Positions 35,914 through 47,361 of a DNA stretch of 64,000 bases are shown here, piece by piece. Position 1 is the stretch's first letter, and each line of letters begins with the position of its first letter. The position numbers were made by a program, and so were the translations under genes. The DNA is from Sindora glabra (taxonomy: Eukaryota > Streptophyta > Magnoliopsida > Fabales > Fabaceae), in the NCBI GenBank assembly GCA_020226215.1, contig CM035227.1, forward strand, positions 105,259,732 to 105,323,731, in the 5' to 3' direction. The notes under the pieces were generated by a model. It searched no databases. It worked only from the letters and a program-made list of their open reading frames with translations, and was not told the origin of the DNA.

Positions 35914-37927
35914 GGCTTTGTTTGGTTGCAAGAGAAAAGAGGAGAAAAGAAAATGGAGGAGAAAAGAAAATAGAGGAGAAAGAAAATAGAGGTGAAGTTA
36001 TTTTCTTCAGGGTTGTTTGGTTGTAAGAGAAAACAGAGGAGAAAAGAAAATGCAGGAGAAATTTGGATAGAGGAAAAAATAAAAGAGAAATAAAATGGAT
36101 AATATTAATTACTTTTATTTGAATGGATATAAAATTAATACAACAACATTTATTATACCAAAATAATATTAAAATTTAAAAAATTAAATTATTTATAAAT
36201 AGAATAAATTTAATTAAAATAATTTATTAATTAAACTTAAAATAAATAATTAATTATAATTCCAAGCCATCATATTTTTTCATCACTTTTTACAAATTTA
36301 CTTACTAAAAAATTAAGAAGACGTGCACATTGTAAAAATTGAATAATCTCATTATCACGTGAAATAGAAAGACATTAACTTTATCCTCCTTTTACTGAAT
36401 GTTATCAATTCAAAATAAGATTCATTATAAAATGTCTTAACCTAATAGTCATCATCAACTGTGCGTGTTCATGGGGAAAATATACAGAACCCTTCTAATA
36501 ATCAACAACATATTAACAATCAAGATATTAGCTTTAATCTAATAATCAACAACATATAGATTGTACAGGACCATATTTATATGTATGACAATTAATAATA
36601 TCAAAATGTAAATTAATAAGAACGATATTGCACCATTAGCTATCCTCATTAGTACTAAACATTGTATCCCCTAATCAAAATAATTAAAGGAATTGACAGA
36701 TATTTTTTCATTGAAATAAACAATACCCTTATATAACAAATTTCATCTTCTAACTTTCAAACAATTCACATATATTTTGTTCAAATGCATCAGATAATCC
36801 GTAACTGGTTCCTTACCATTTTTTTCTCATACACTTTTTTTTTTTTTTTCCAAATTTTCAAACCCCACTTTTCAAACTTACATATTTTTATCATAATCAT
36901 CCAAATTTAAGTAACATAAAGATAATCCAATAATTAATACAGAGTACAAATATTTTTATTCCTAAAAAAATATTTCTTAATTATGTAAAAAAAAAGGGAA
37001 AATCGGGTCTGTTTGACCCGGTCAAACCGGGTCGGGCTAGATGACCCAGTTCGGGCCGTCCAGTAGCCAGACCCGGCCGCCTCTGCATTTTCCGGCCACC
37101 TGAGCTGCAGATCGGCCGTCCAGCACCTCCCTCGGCCAGCAACCTGCGAAGAAGAAGCAAAAACTCGACCTTCTCCGGCCTCCCGCAGGTGCAACGAAGC
37201 CGCGATGGTGATCGTGGAAGGCACGCCAAGAACAAGCTCCAAACAGCGCCAATTTGCAGACCTTCTCCGGCCTCCGCACCTACCTCCGATGACGTCGCCG
37301 GCAAAGACCTCCTCCGCAGCTGGAACGAACACAGCAGCAGCAGCTCCCCACGCAGCAGCAGCTTCCAACTCAACCAAGTTTCCTTCATGCCCAGCACCGG
37401 ATCGGCAGCAGCTTTTCCACGCCCAGCACCTGATGACGTCCGGATCGACAGCCGCTTCCTCGTCTCTGGCAGCCTCCTCGTCCACACGCGACTGAAGACA
37501 CAGGCGCAACAACGTTGAAGATACAGGCACAGGTGCAACAACACTGCAATGCTGAAGATGTAGGCACAGACGCAGTAGAAACCAGCAAAAACATGGGGAA
37601 AGATGCCGACAGGAAGCTCACCTCGCAGGGACGTCGCCGGTGCCTTCACGGTGGAGTTCCGTCCGACAGCAGCAGCCGCACTCCAGCTAGCTCGTCTTCC
37701 GTACGGTGGCCAACTCCCCGGCACCAGCTTCTTCAAGAGTTTTCTGCTCGTTTCTCTCCAAAGTAGAGGAGAAAAAAAATATGTGGGGCCCACGTTACTG
37801 TACATCTGCAAAACTCTCTTCTTTCCTATTTTTTGCTCCAACCAAACAGAAGAAAACTATTATTTTTCTTCTCATTTCTACCCTAATTTTCTTTTCTCCT
37901 CCCTTTTCACTCCAACCAAACAAAGGG
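35914..37927. mobile_element. Harbinger-like TIR element with GC-rich cargo
   Basis: The left end is GGCTTTGTTTGGTTGCAAGA, and the right end read inverted is CCCTTTGTTTGGTTGGAGTG. Purine-rich subterminal sequence (AGGAGAAAAGAAAA) occurs at both ends. TTA flanks both sides (35911-35913 and 37928-37930), the target duplication typical of PIF/Harbinger elements. A second, inner pair of TTGTTTGGTTG / CCAACCAAACA words lies 75-90 bases inside each end. The element is 2014 bp and has no recognisable transposase, so it would be nonautonomous. Its left half is AT-rich, while about 36990-37790 is sharply GC-rich. Confidence 0.68.
36990..37790. other. GC-rich cargo segment inside the TIR element
   Basis: About 800 bases with GC content well above 50% by eye, in a window that is mostly above 65% AT. 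Long open frames exist on both strands: 286 codons at 36981-37841 minus, 198 at 36934-37530 minus, and several of 80-140 codons plus. This is expected for GC-rich DNA where stops are rare. The translations are Ala/Ser/Arg-rich with no recognised domain. A CCCGG-TCAAA-CCGGG palindrome lies near 37017-37031. Imperfect repeats of a GAAGA(C/T)(A/G)(C/T)AGGCACAG word lie at 37490-37580. It may be a captured host fragment, but the source is unknown. Confidence 0.6.
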
Positions 37928-37930
37928 TTA

Positions 37931-38029
37931 ACAAAAAAATTTTGGACGGAATTTTTTGACCGAATATTAATATCAGGAATTAAGCAAAACAATGTTAATT
38001 TTGTTTTATTTATTTCTTTCTTCAAAAAG

Positions 38030-38099
<70 letters not shown>

Positions 38100-39710
38100 G
38101 AAAAATAATCTTCAAGTGGCATTAGAATGGACATTTATTTTCAAGCATTATTGGCAGAGTTAAAGAGCCAATTCTATTGGTGATGAGCAGTGCAAAAGTG
38201 GCCATGAATGGATCAAATAAACCTCTATGCGAATTAACTTAGCAAATTGCACAACTTGAAGATCATTTGATGGCCACTTTTGATCCATTCATACGTAATG
38301 AATACATCATAACTCTAGTAGTTCGCATCGTTACGATAACATGAAAAGTACTATTTTTCAAAAAGAGAAAAATGAATAAAATATTTAATTGATCATAATT
38401 TAATATAAAGAATGTACTATTTTTGAAAATAAAATAAATAAATTATTGATTAATCATAATTTAATAAATTAAATGAAATAAAAAATTTTAAAAAATTTAT
38501 TTCTTAGAAAATATAAGAAATTATTTACTTATCTCCCTTTAAATAAATTCAACTTCTTGTATTTTTTACGTATATAAAAATAAAATTATTTCTATTAAAT
38601 TTAATTAATAATAATTTTATTCTTTTATTTAAATATTATATCATATTACTTTTAATATTATCTTTAAATTACTGTTATATCAATATACTCTATCTTCAAT
38701 TTTAATTTTTTTCACAGTTAAATTTAGTTCTCAAAACTCCAATATTATTTCAGAATTCAATCAATAATTCCTTATCAATCTTATTTTCACATATACTATT
38801 TACTGCGTCAATTTTTTAATAGTAAAATGTAATTTCCATTTAATTTATATCTAATATTTCAATAGGAAGTAAATAGCTTTAATGATATAATTGATAAATT
38901 TTTTAATTAAAATATGACTGATATTAAACCATACAATAGGCATAATATTATATGTGAATTGATAAAAAAATTAGATAAAGTAATATATGTTTTTTTCAAA
39001 GTAATATAGTTTTCTAGGATAAAAAATATAAAATTATGAGTTAATGAAAATTATAATACAAAGGATAGTACATACATGACTTCAAATAGGAAGAACCAAA
39101 AATAGTTAAATTTATTAATATATATTATAATAATATTGAATATATAATAGTCATTTTATTAATATTTTTTAAAAATTAAAAATTAAATTAAATATAAAAA
39201 TTTATTTTTTAGGAAGTGTCGCTTCCTTCATATTAATTAAATAATTCTAAATATATTTTAAAATATTTATATAAAAATTTAATTTTGTATAAGAATAAGA
39301 ACCAACCTAATATTCTCACAAATTAATTCCAACTTTTTGCGCAATGCAACGCCATGTATAATATGTTTGAACAGAGATTCGAGAAGGAAAACCTCCAAGA
39401 CAAGTGGGTGGTTGATTTATAAGAATTCAACCGTATATTTGACTTAGTCTGAAATGTTGGGCTTTGTTTAGTATCAATCTCCTCGGCAATCACATCCCAA
39501 CCGACCCTGTTTTATTTTGGAACTAAAAAGCTTGTTGGCTACGCAATTACTTTCCACACGGTAATAATGATCGATGTATCAACTCCAGGGTCCACACTGG
39601 TGGTAGTTGATTCGAGTGCTTGAATGTGAATATTTTTTAAATAAAATTTTAACTTCAAATTTTTTAATAAAAAAATTATATCAGGAGAACTTTTTCTTAT
39701 AATTGAATTC
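37931..39710. other. Intergenic region with long AT microsatellite
   Basis: Contains the microsatellite at 38033-38096 and a small inverted/permuted repeat at 38190-38292. Otherwise AT-rich DNA without a recognisable gene. Confidence 0.45.
38033..38096. repeat. (AT)n microsatellite, 32 units
   Basis: About 64 bases of uninterrupted AT. Confidence 0.95.
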
Positions 39711-39969
39711 AATTTGACTTAATTTTAAATTAGTTAAAAATTTAAAATGACTTGGTTAATATTTAAAAGTAAAAAGTAATATATATATATATAGTCCATA
39801 CTACAAGCTCGATTTAGAGGATACTTGAAGGTGATATAAGAAATATAACATTCACGCAATGGGGGAAGAAAATTTTTTAAAAAAATCTTAATTTGACTCA
39901 ATTTTAAATTAGTTAAAAATTTAAAATGACTTGTTTAATATTAAAAAGTAAAAAGTAAAAAGTAAAAAG

Positions 39970-40047
<78 letters not shown>

Positions 40048-40140
40048 TGCTACAAGCTCGATTTAGAGGTCACTTGAGGGTGATATAAGAAGTATAACAT
40101 TCACAAAAATGGGGGAAGAAAGAATTTTTTAAAAATCTTA
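39711..40140. repeat. Tandem duplication with unequal AT expansion
   Basis: AATTTGACT(T/C)AATTTTAAA at 39711 recurs at 39890, followed in both by the same order: a run of AAAAGT words, a TA microsatellite, CTACAAGCTCGATTTAGAGG, and ATGGGGGAAGAA. The first copy has about 8 TA units; the second has about 37 (39972-40045) and four AAAAGT words. Confidence 0.92.
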
Positions 40141-42686
40141 TTTGTCATAAAATGTATGAAGTTGTTTATTTATTTAAATAAAAAGTATAAAAATTTATTT
40201 CTGATTGTCAATAAAAATTTTTGAATACTTTTGTGAAAGTCCATAAAAAATTATTTATTTAAAGTTCTACTTCTTTCTCGAAATTAGTTTTTATTGAAAC
40301 TAAACGATTTCATATAATTGAAGAATTCAAGGATGAAAATTTTATAAAATATATAATTTCTAAGAGATCAATATAATATTACTAGGTTTTTTTTTTTTTT
40401 TTAAAAAAAAAGGTTAATATTTTATGAAGTTGGAGCTTGCATTCATACTCCTCCGTTCAAAGCTATGATTTTATATTGCATACGCATGTTTTCAATTCAC
40501 ATTGTGTCACACGGCGCAGAGAAATGTGAGCAACCGATATGTGAAAAATAAGCTTACTAATAGTTAGAATATGAATATGCTTCTCAAATGTGTATATTCA
40601 ATTGAATATATTGTGTCACATGTTTTCACTAATAATATAAATTGTGTCACATGTTTTCAATTGCTCACAATGCTTTATTCTTCTTTCCGGTGTACGGTGC
40701 GTATCAGCTTACTAATAGTTAGAATATGAATATGCTTCTCAAACAGGATGTTCTCAACCGATTCACATACTTTATATAAATTATTTACTACATATAATTA
40801 TATATTATACTTCGATTCCTATCGTGAAAACATCTGAAATCTATATTTTAATGTATAAAAATAATTAAAGAAATGCGTAAGGATCAAGATAGAAAAGCAT
40901 AATAACAAATAAATTTTAACATTGATTGATCAAGTGATATGGTTTAGATATATATACATATATGTATTTAGTAAATAATACGTGTAAAAATTAAGAATCG
41001 AATTTTGGATATAGTAAAAAATATAAAATCTTTAAAAACTATCAGGACTTGAATTAAAGGCTTTTTCACAAATACCTAATTTTTAAAGATGATTTCAAGA
41101 TTTTGGTGCATCATAGCATGGAGTTGTGAACTTGATGCACTTTCTCTTCCGCTAAATAATGGCGAACATATTATATTATTAGAAATAAAAAAGTAATAAA
41201 TTATAATATTACATTGTGAGAAATAAAAAAGAAAAACATAAGAAATAGAAAGTAATACAATTTGATATTATATAATAAAAACTGAAAAAAGATAATTTTT
41301 AGTTAGAAATTAAATAATGTTAATATTAAATTGAGAGTCAGTGATTGTCTGTTAAAAAAAAATCACTATCACAATATATTACCAAAAAAAAATTACTATT
41401 ACAACATCTATTAATATATAACTAGATATATTATCTCCTATTATGAATTTAGTATTATAATAAAATCCGATTACTTTATGAAAAGTAAAAAAATAATTGT
41501 AAGGTTAAATTAAATGTTATTAACATTAATATTAAGATAAAGTGATTTTTTATCATGAATTTAATTACTATTTAACACCTATTTATTATTATCCATACAT
41601 TCTATTATGAACTTTATTATTATTATTAAAAAATCATATATGCATTATGCGAAATAAGATAGACCCATTTTAGAAAGATTAAATTATTTTTCTCTTTTTC
41701 AATGTCAAAGAGTCGTACTTAATTAAAACTTTAATATTTATTCATCCATGTTTATTGATTACTATCATCAATTTTACAATATTTATATTTTGTATTAATA
41801 TTTAAATAAATGTGATTGGCATGAGCTTATAACGGGTGAACATTTATGGGAAAGATTACGACACATCATTAATTTAATAATATATTAATATATTATTAAA
41901 TTTTATTATATATTAATTTTTTAAAATTAAATTAATATATTATACCATAAAAATTTAAGGATTAAATATAATAATATACTCATGTACCATCACGTTAATA
42001 ACAGTCGTCACAGTCATATCGAACCTTTATTAAAGATGTAAGCACTTTCATCTTCGTCGCAATCACTGTAGAATTTGCTGGAGCTAGAAATCCCTTTATT
42101 TTAGGAAGAAAAAACATATCTTTTATAAAAGTGTAATTATGAAAAAAAAAGTAGAAAATATTTTATATTTTCAATATTAAATGTAGAAAAATTTTGTGCA
42201 AATTCAGGGAATTTGATAAATAAATGAATTTTCTTTTAAATAGATAATTATTTCCTTTTCTTATCATAACTTCAAGTATAATTTTTTTAACGATGGGATA
42301 TGAAAGTAGCATATTATTCCTCTTTTATATGCAAATAAATAAGATTTTTTTACTAAAGACATCTTTTGACAAAATAAACAAAGTCTAATAATGCAATAAT
42401 ATTTAATATATATTTGTATTTTTTATTTTAAAAAATATTCTAAAAAAATATTTTTAAATTAAAAAAATAAATGGTGATTGATATTGTAAATAAAAAATAT
42501 TTTATTTAATTATAAAATTGATATAAAAATAAGAGAAAAAGTTAACAAAATATTTAAAAATTATTTTTTATTTTTTATTTTTAAGTTATATATTTAAAAT
42601 TACAACTTTTAAAAATAAATTCTAAAAATAAGTTCCCAAACGACTTTTCCTATTTTTAAAAAGCCAAAAATGAAAATTGTTTTCGA
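40141..42686. other. AT-rich intergenic region, no gene seen
   Basis: Contains a direct repeat of about 40 bases (see 40551-40748). A block near 41865-42000 has several ATATTAATATATTA words. No gene or RNA was recognised. Confidence 0.45.
40551..40748. repeat. Direct repeat, ~35 bp, 155-bp spacing
   Basis: AGCTTACTAATAGTTAGAAT plus the next 15 bases (ending ATGCTTCTCAAA) occur identically at 40551 and 40706. Between and beside them, ATTGTGTCACA recurs near 40501, 40609 and 40640, so the local area is built from a repeated unit. Confidence 0.85.
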
Positions 42687-42986
42687 CCCTTAGACTCTAT
42701 TTGTTTTTGTCAAAAAGGCATTTTCTATTAGAGAATTTCATTTGTTCCAGTAAAATAAAGGGGTAAAATGAAAAGAAGTGATATGTTGATTACTTGTATA
42801 TTTTAATTAAAAAATTATGATATTTAATAGTATAGTATTGAAGGAAAATAATTTTTTCTTTAAAATAAAAGATATTAATTTTTACCACACTCTCTATATT
42901 TAATAATAATTAAATCAATAAATCATTTTCTTCCATAATATTATTTTGTAATTATTTTTTTATAAAAGATGCCTTTTGACTAAGGG
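42687..42986. mobile_element. MITE-like element
   Basis: The left part has CCCTTAGAC and then GTCAAAAAGGCATTTTCTAT. The right part read inverted is CCCTTAGTCAAAAGGCATCT. This gives inverted ends, with about 16 extra bases in the left one. No transposase is encoded. Confidence 0.5.
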
Positions 42987-45900
42987 TGTAAATAAGTTAA
43001 GTCAAGTGAGACTTTACCTAAATAGATTAAGTTTATCTTTTAAATCATTGATTTGAACCTAAACTATTAAGTTATGTAAAGATAAAATTTAGATTTGATA
43101 GGATAAAAATATATTAAGAGGGGGTGGATTGGTGTTTAAAAACTTAAGCAATTAAGAGTATAAAATACAAGTAGTGCTATGTGTACCGAATAAATTTTCT
43201 GAAATTGTGCTCCCAAATCAAATCAATGATTTTGTGGTGCTGTGAGTTTAACTCATTTAAATCATCCATCAGTTGAGCCAAATTCGGAGCTGATTTTCGT
43301 CCCTATTATTTGAGACATCTAGCATTATTCATAAAATACTTTCTTTTTTTAACCCTTCAAAAAGTAACTCAAAAGTAAATATAAAAGATCAAGTAAATAA
43401 TAAATAAAAATATACAATAAAATCCAAGAAATAAAATAGTAAAAAAAAAAGAAAGAATAACATTGGTATTATAATGATTTGATTGTCCAAAAGAATAACC
43501 ACCCTTTGGGTCTAGTTTACTCTATCAAGATCAATGTCAATTTTAATGGTTATCCACTAATATTTTTTCTTTTACAAAATCTAAGTAGACTTTCCCATTT
43601 AATCTTTCAAAGACTCAAGTTATCCCACCTTAACATTAAAAGATTTCTTTCTCAAACCTATCTACATAGTGTCTATAAGTATTTTTCTCGTACTTCACTC
43701 TAGTTAGTGAGCCTTTATAGGGTAAGATTTTATTTCTTAAAAAGAGTACAATGGTTTATACCCTCTAATAATATAAATAAGCAAGTTAAAACTTAAGAAA
43801 GAAGACTATACAAAATAAAAAAAATTCAAGAAAGAAAGAACTTTCTTAAAGAGAAGAAGAGATGCTTGGTGTAGAGTGATGAAGTCTAATACTTTATTTT
43901 TAGCTAAAAGGAGATATTGATTGTTGAAAATAACATAAATTCTAATGAGTAGCTTATAGCCAAAAAACTCCTTCTTTTACTTTTAGTCTTCTTTATTATT
44001 TGTTCCTTCAGATTTGTCATTATTCAGTCACATTAACTTTAGCATTGTTAAATGCACAAAGCTTGTCTTTTCATATGCGGTCTTAATGCGACATTTTGAA
44101 CTTGAACTATGAAAGTATAGTCAACTTTTTCTTTCAAAAAAAATAAATTTTGGCTATGAAATGTCCTTTTCCGAACCATACTGTTTACTTGCTCTTTCAA
44201 AATTTGATCATACGTAAAAGTACTATTATTGACTCAACATTGAGTTGGCAATCAAATGAGTGACATGCAAAAATAAAATTTTTTGTAGAATACAAATATG
44301 ACAGTACACAGAATAAAAGAGCAACTTGGAAAATTTTGATATTTTAACTTGTTTCTTTAATATAAACCAATCTAGAGCACAAGTTATATGTAAAATGAAA
44401 AGAGTAACATAGTATCTATCAAACGAATTTCATTTTTTAGATGTAAAACATGTAAAGCATGAATGAAATAAAATACACTAATTTTATGTTAATGCAAAGA
44501 GCAACTAGACTTAAAACAAGTTAGACAATAAACTTGTTCTTGTGGTCCAACACTTATCAAACCTACTCTTGTAAGACATCATTAGAATTAAGTTTGATAG
44601 TATAACATCAAATCAAAGAGCAACTAGGCAAAAATTATAACAATTTAAGTGTATTCAAGCTCATCAATATTAAACATATCTTTACATTTTACTAATTAAG
44701 CCATTTAATCAATCATCATCAAAGCAAGTTTAATTTAGAAATTTAAGTATATATAGGAGTTCTACATTTACAAGGCTCGGCCTAACTTACTAAAAAATTT
44801 TGATCTAACTTGTTAGATTACTTTAAATTTTATTTGTATAAATAGAATTTCAAATATATCAATAGATTAAAAACTTTTTTTTTCAAATCTAAATTTGTTC
44901 AAAGACCTAATTAAGACTATATACATAAATGTTGCATTAAAATATTATATATACATCTATAATGTATAATTTATATTTGGATATATTGTATATTATATTA
45001 TGTTATTCATAAATATATCAATAATTAAGTAGGTTGGCTTAATAAGTTTACAAATCAAGCCTAAAAAAATAAGTCTAACCTATTTATTTAAATATATCAA
45101 TTTATTAATCTTGACCTTACTTGCTTAGATAAATAGATTACATTAGATTATAAATAAGTTAGATTATAAACTTCTAATATACTATTAGATTTTATAAACT
45201 TCTAATATACTATCAGACTTACTTACACCCTTACTTTCAAATTGTCTTAGAAAAATTTTCTTCATTGTATTAGTTCGGACTTAAGATTATATGTGTGTTG
45301 TGTCACTTATTAAAAGAAAAAAATCAATATAGAACCTCTTAAAAGTATCATTATATAACTTAAGCATGCACAAAGGTAATGCATAAACCAGACCATCTGA
45401 TTCCGACATGAATTATTAGACAAATAAAACTTCTTTGATTTTTTATTTAATAAATAATTTTTTATTTACAAAGGAGTGTAAGATTGTGTAAAAAATAAAT
45501 AATACATGTGCATACAGTATGTATAATTTTCTTTGTAAGTATACAATAGCATAATTAGTATATATGAATTTATTTATTTAATTTAAAATAATCAGAACTA
45601 TTTAAACTCTAACCACATCATGGACGTAGATATACTGAGGGATGTGAGTTAGGGGTCTTGCTTCTTGCTTTGCTGATCTTATGAGAGTTACCTTTCCTAA
45701 AAAGGCTGCCCGCTGATTTGTTTTTGTTTTGTTTATTTTTGTTTTTTGGACTTAGGATATATCCTTGGATTTACTGAAAAACAAATAAAAGAATATAAAT
45801 AAGAAAAGTGCTGATTAATAACATTAAATAGGTCCATTGGTGAAACAAGTGGTCACCAATGTTATGATTATATGCACAAATTTAATCTTGACTAGCAAAG

Positions 45901-46929
45901 TAGTTTCTTATATATATTTCATGAAAACAACAAAACAGTCCCGTGCAAGACGATTAATAGTATAATACATGAACGTCTCTTAGATTTAATTGAAGTTATT
46001 CAAGTTTTTTTTTTAATTTTTAAAATATACATAAATTTCTTTTTAATTTTATAAAAGTGTTATTACTGAACCTATTATAAATATTTTGGCAAGAGAATAT
46101 CAATCTTAATGGCCAGGCCTTATCTAACAGTTAAAATGTTCCGTACCTTTGTTTATATATGTTAATGGATTCAATTTATTCCAAATTTTGAAATCTTTCT
46201 TGTATTAAAAATATGTCTTCACAAAATATATTTTTATATTTTTTATATGAGTACTGATTTTAATATTTAAAATATAAATTAAAAGCATTTAACTTAAATA
46301 ATATTTAATGTTTTTTTAAAGTAGTTGTATTTTTTATATATCCAGAATTCCATCCTTAATTTTGGTATATATCTAATGTTTTTAACCATTTTTACTACTA
46401 CAAACAAAAGGTCCAAGGATCATTTCTCACATATAAAATTATCACCGGATTAAATTTTATAAATTTTAATACTTACAATTTTATAATATTTAATACAAAT
46501 TATATTATTTTTTATTATATTTTAATTTATATAATAAATTAAAAACATGTAAACATGATTTATAATTTGTTATTAGAGATATTAAATAGATTACAACACA
46601 CAGATTGATATGTACTTATTACGGATTTTGATATATTTGAATCTCCAAAACTTTAACTTATTTCAAACATGGATAATATGAACCAATTCATGTCAATGGT
46701 AGGTTTTAATAAATTTAAACTTACAAAATTGGATTTATTTTGTGCATGAGCAATACCGATTGATCTATATTTGTACAAAACCTGTTTCACGGACCTACTT
46801 ATCATAACTAACTCCATTCTTGAGTTATGCCTTTGTAAGGAGCTACTTTGGAAACAAAAAACTCTAATCCCAGTGCAATTAAATACTTCAAAAACAACCC
46901 ATAAATTGGAAACAAAGAAGAGAAAGCTT
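42987..46929. other. AT-rich intergenic region, no gene seen
   Basis: A 74-codon plus-strand open frame at 43479-43703 has no domain. Around 44310-44640 the word AAAGAG(C/T)AAC recurs four times at spacings of roughly 80-120 bases, which may reflect an old internally repetitive element. No gene was recognised. Confidence 0.42.
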
Positions 46930-47361
46930 TAGAAATTGTATTTAACACTTGCAAACATTAATTTTTGTGATAAACTTTCTACAATTTTAGAATAGTTGCA
47001 TTTAACACTTAATGTTCATTTTGTGAGAGATTTAAGAAGTAATTGTGCTTAGCTTAATATGAAACTCCTAAAAAAATAAAGTGAAAGTATTGTTGCTTAA
47101 ATTTGAGAGCAACGTAATTTGTATAGTTTCTTTTTTTAAAAAAAAAACTCCATCTTAAAATATTTTGATTATTTTGACATGATTTGATTATCCAATTTGA
47201 GTAGAGAAACACATGACTGCATTCTTTACATTTTTTTTTCTCAGAGTTGAAAAAATATGAGACATAAATTCCTCTTAAGTTATGAGAAAATGCATTATGT
47301 AGGTATAATTGACCACTTAATTGAAAAGATTAATAGTTGTAGGTGTTAAATACAATTTAGA
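46930..47361. mobile_element. MITE-like element, about 430 bp
   Basis: The left end AGAAATTGTATTTAACACTT and the right end, inverted, TCTAAATTGTATTTAACACC, both continue to ATTAAT, giving inverted ends of about 32 bp with a handful of mismatches. A similar word (AAGTGTTAAAT) lies further right near 47540, so more copies may be nested nearby. Confidence 0.55.

Noticed and set aside
37795..38125. Frames of 106-139 codons with long Ile-Tyr repeats
   Set aside because: They read through the AT microsatellite; the repeat peptide is an artefact.
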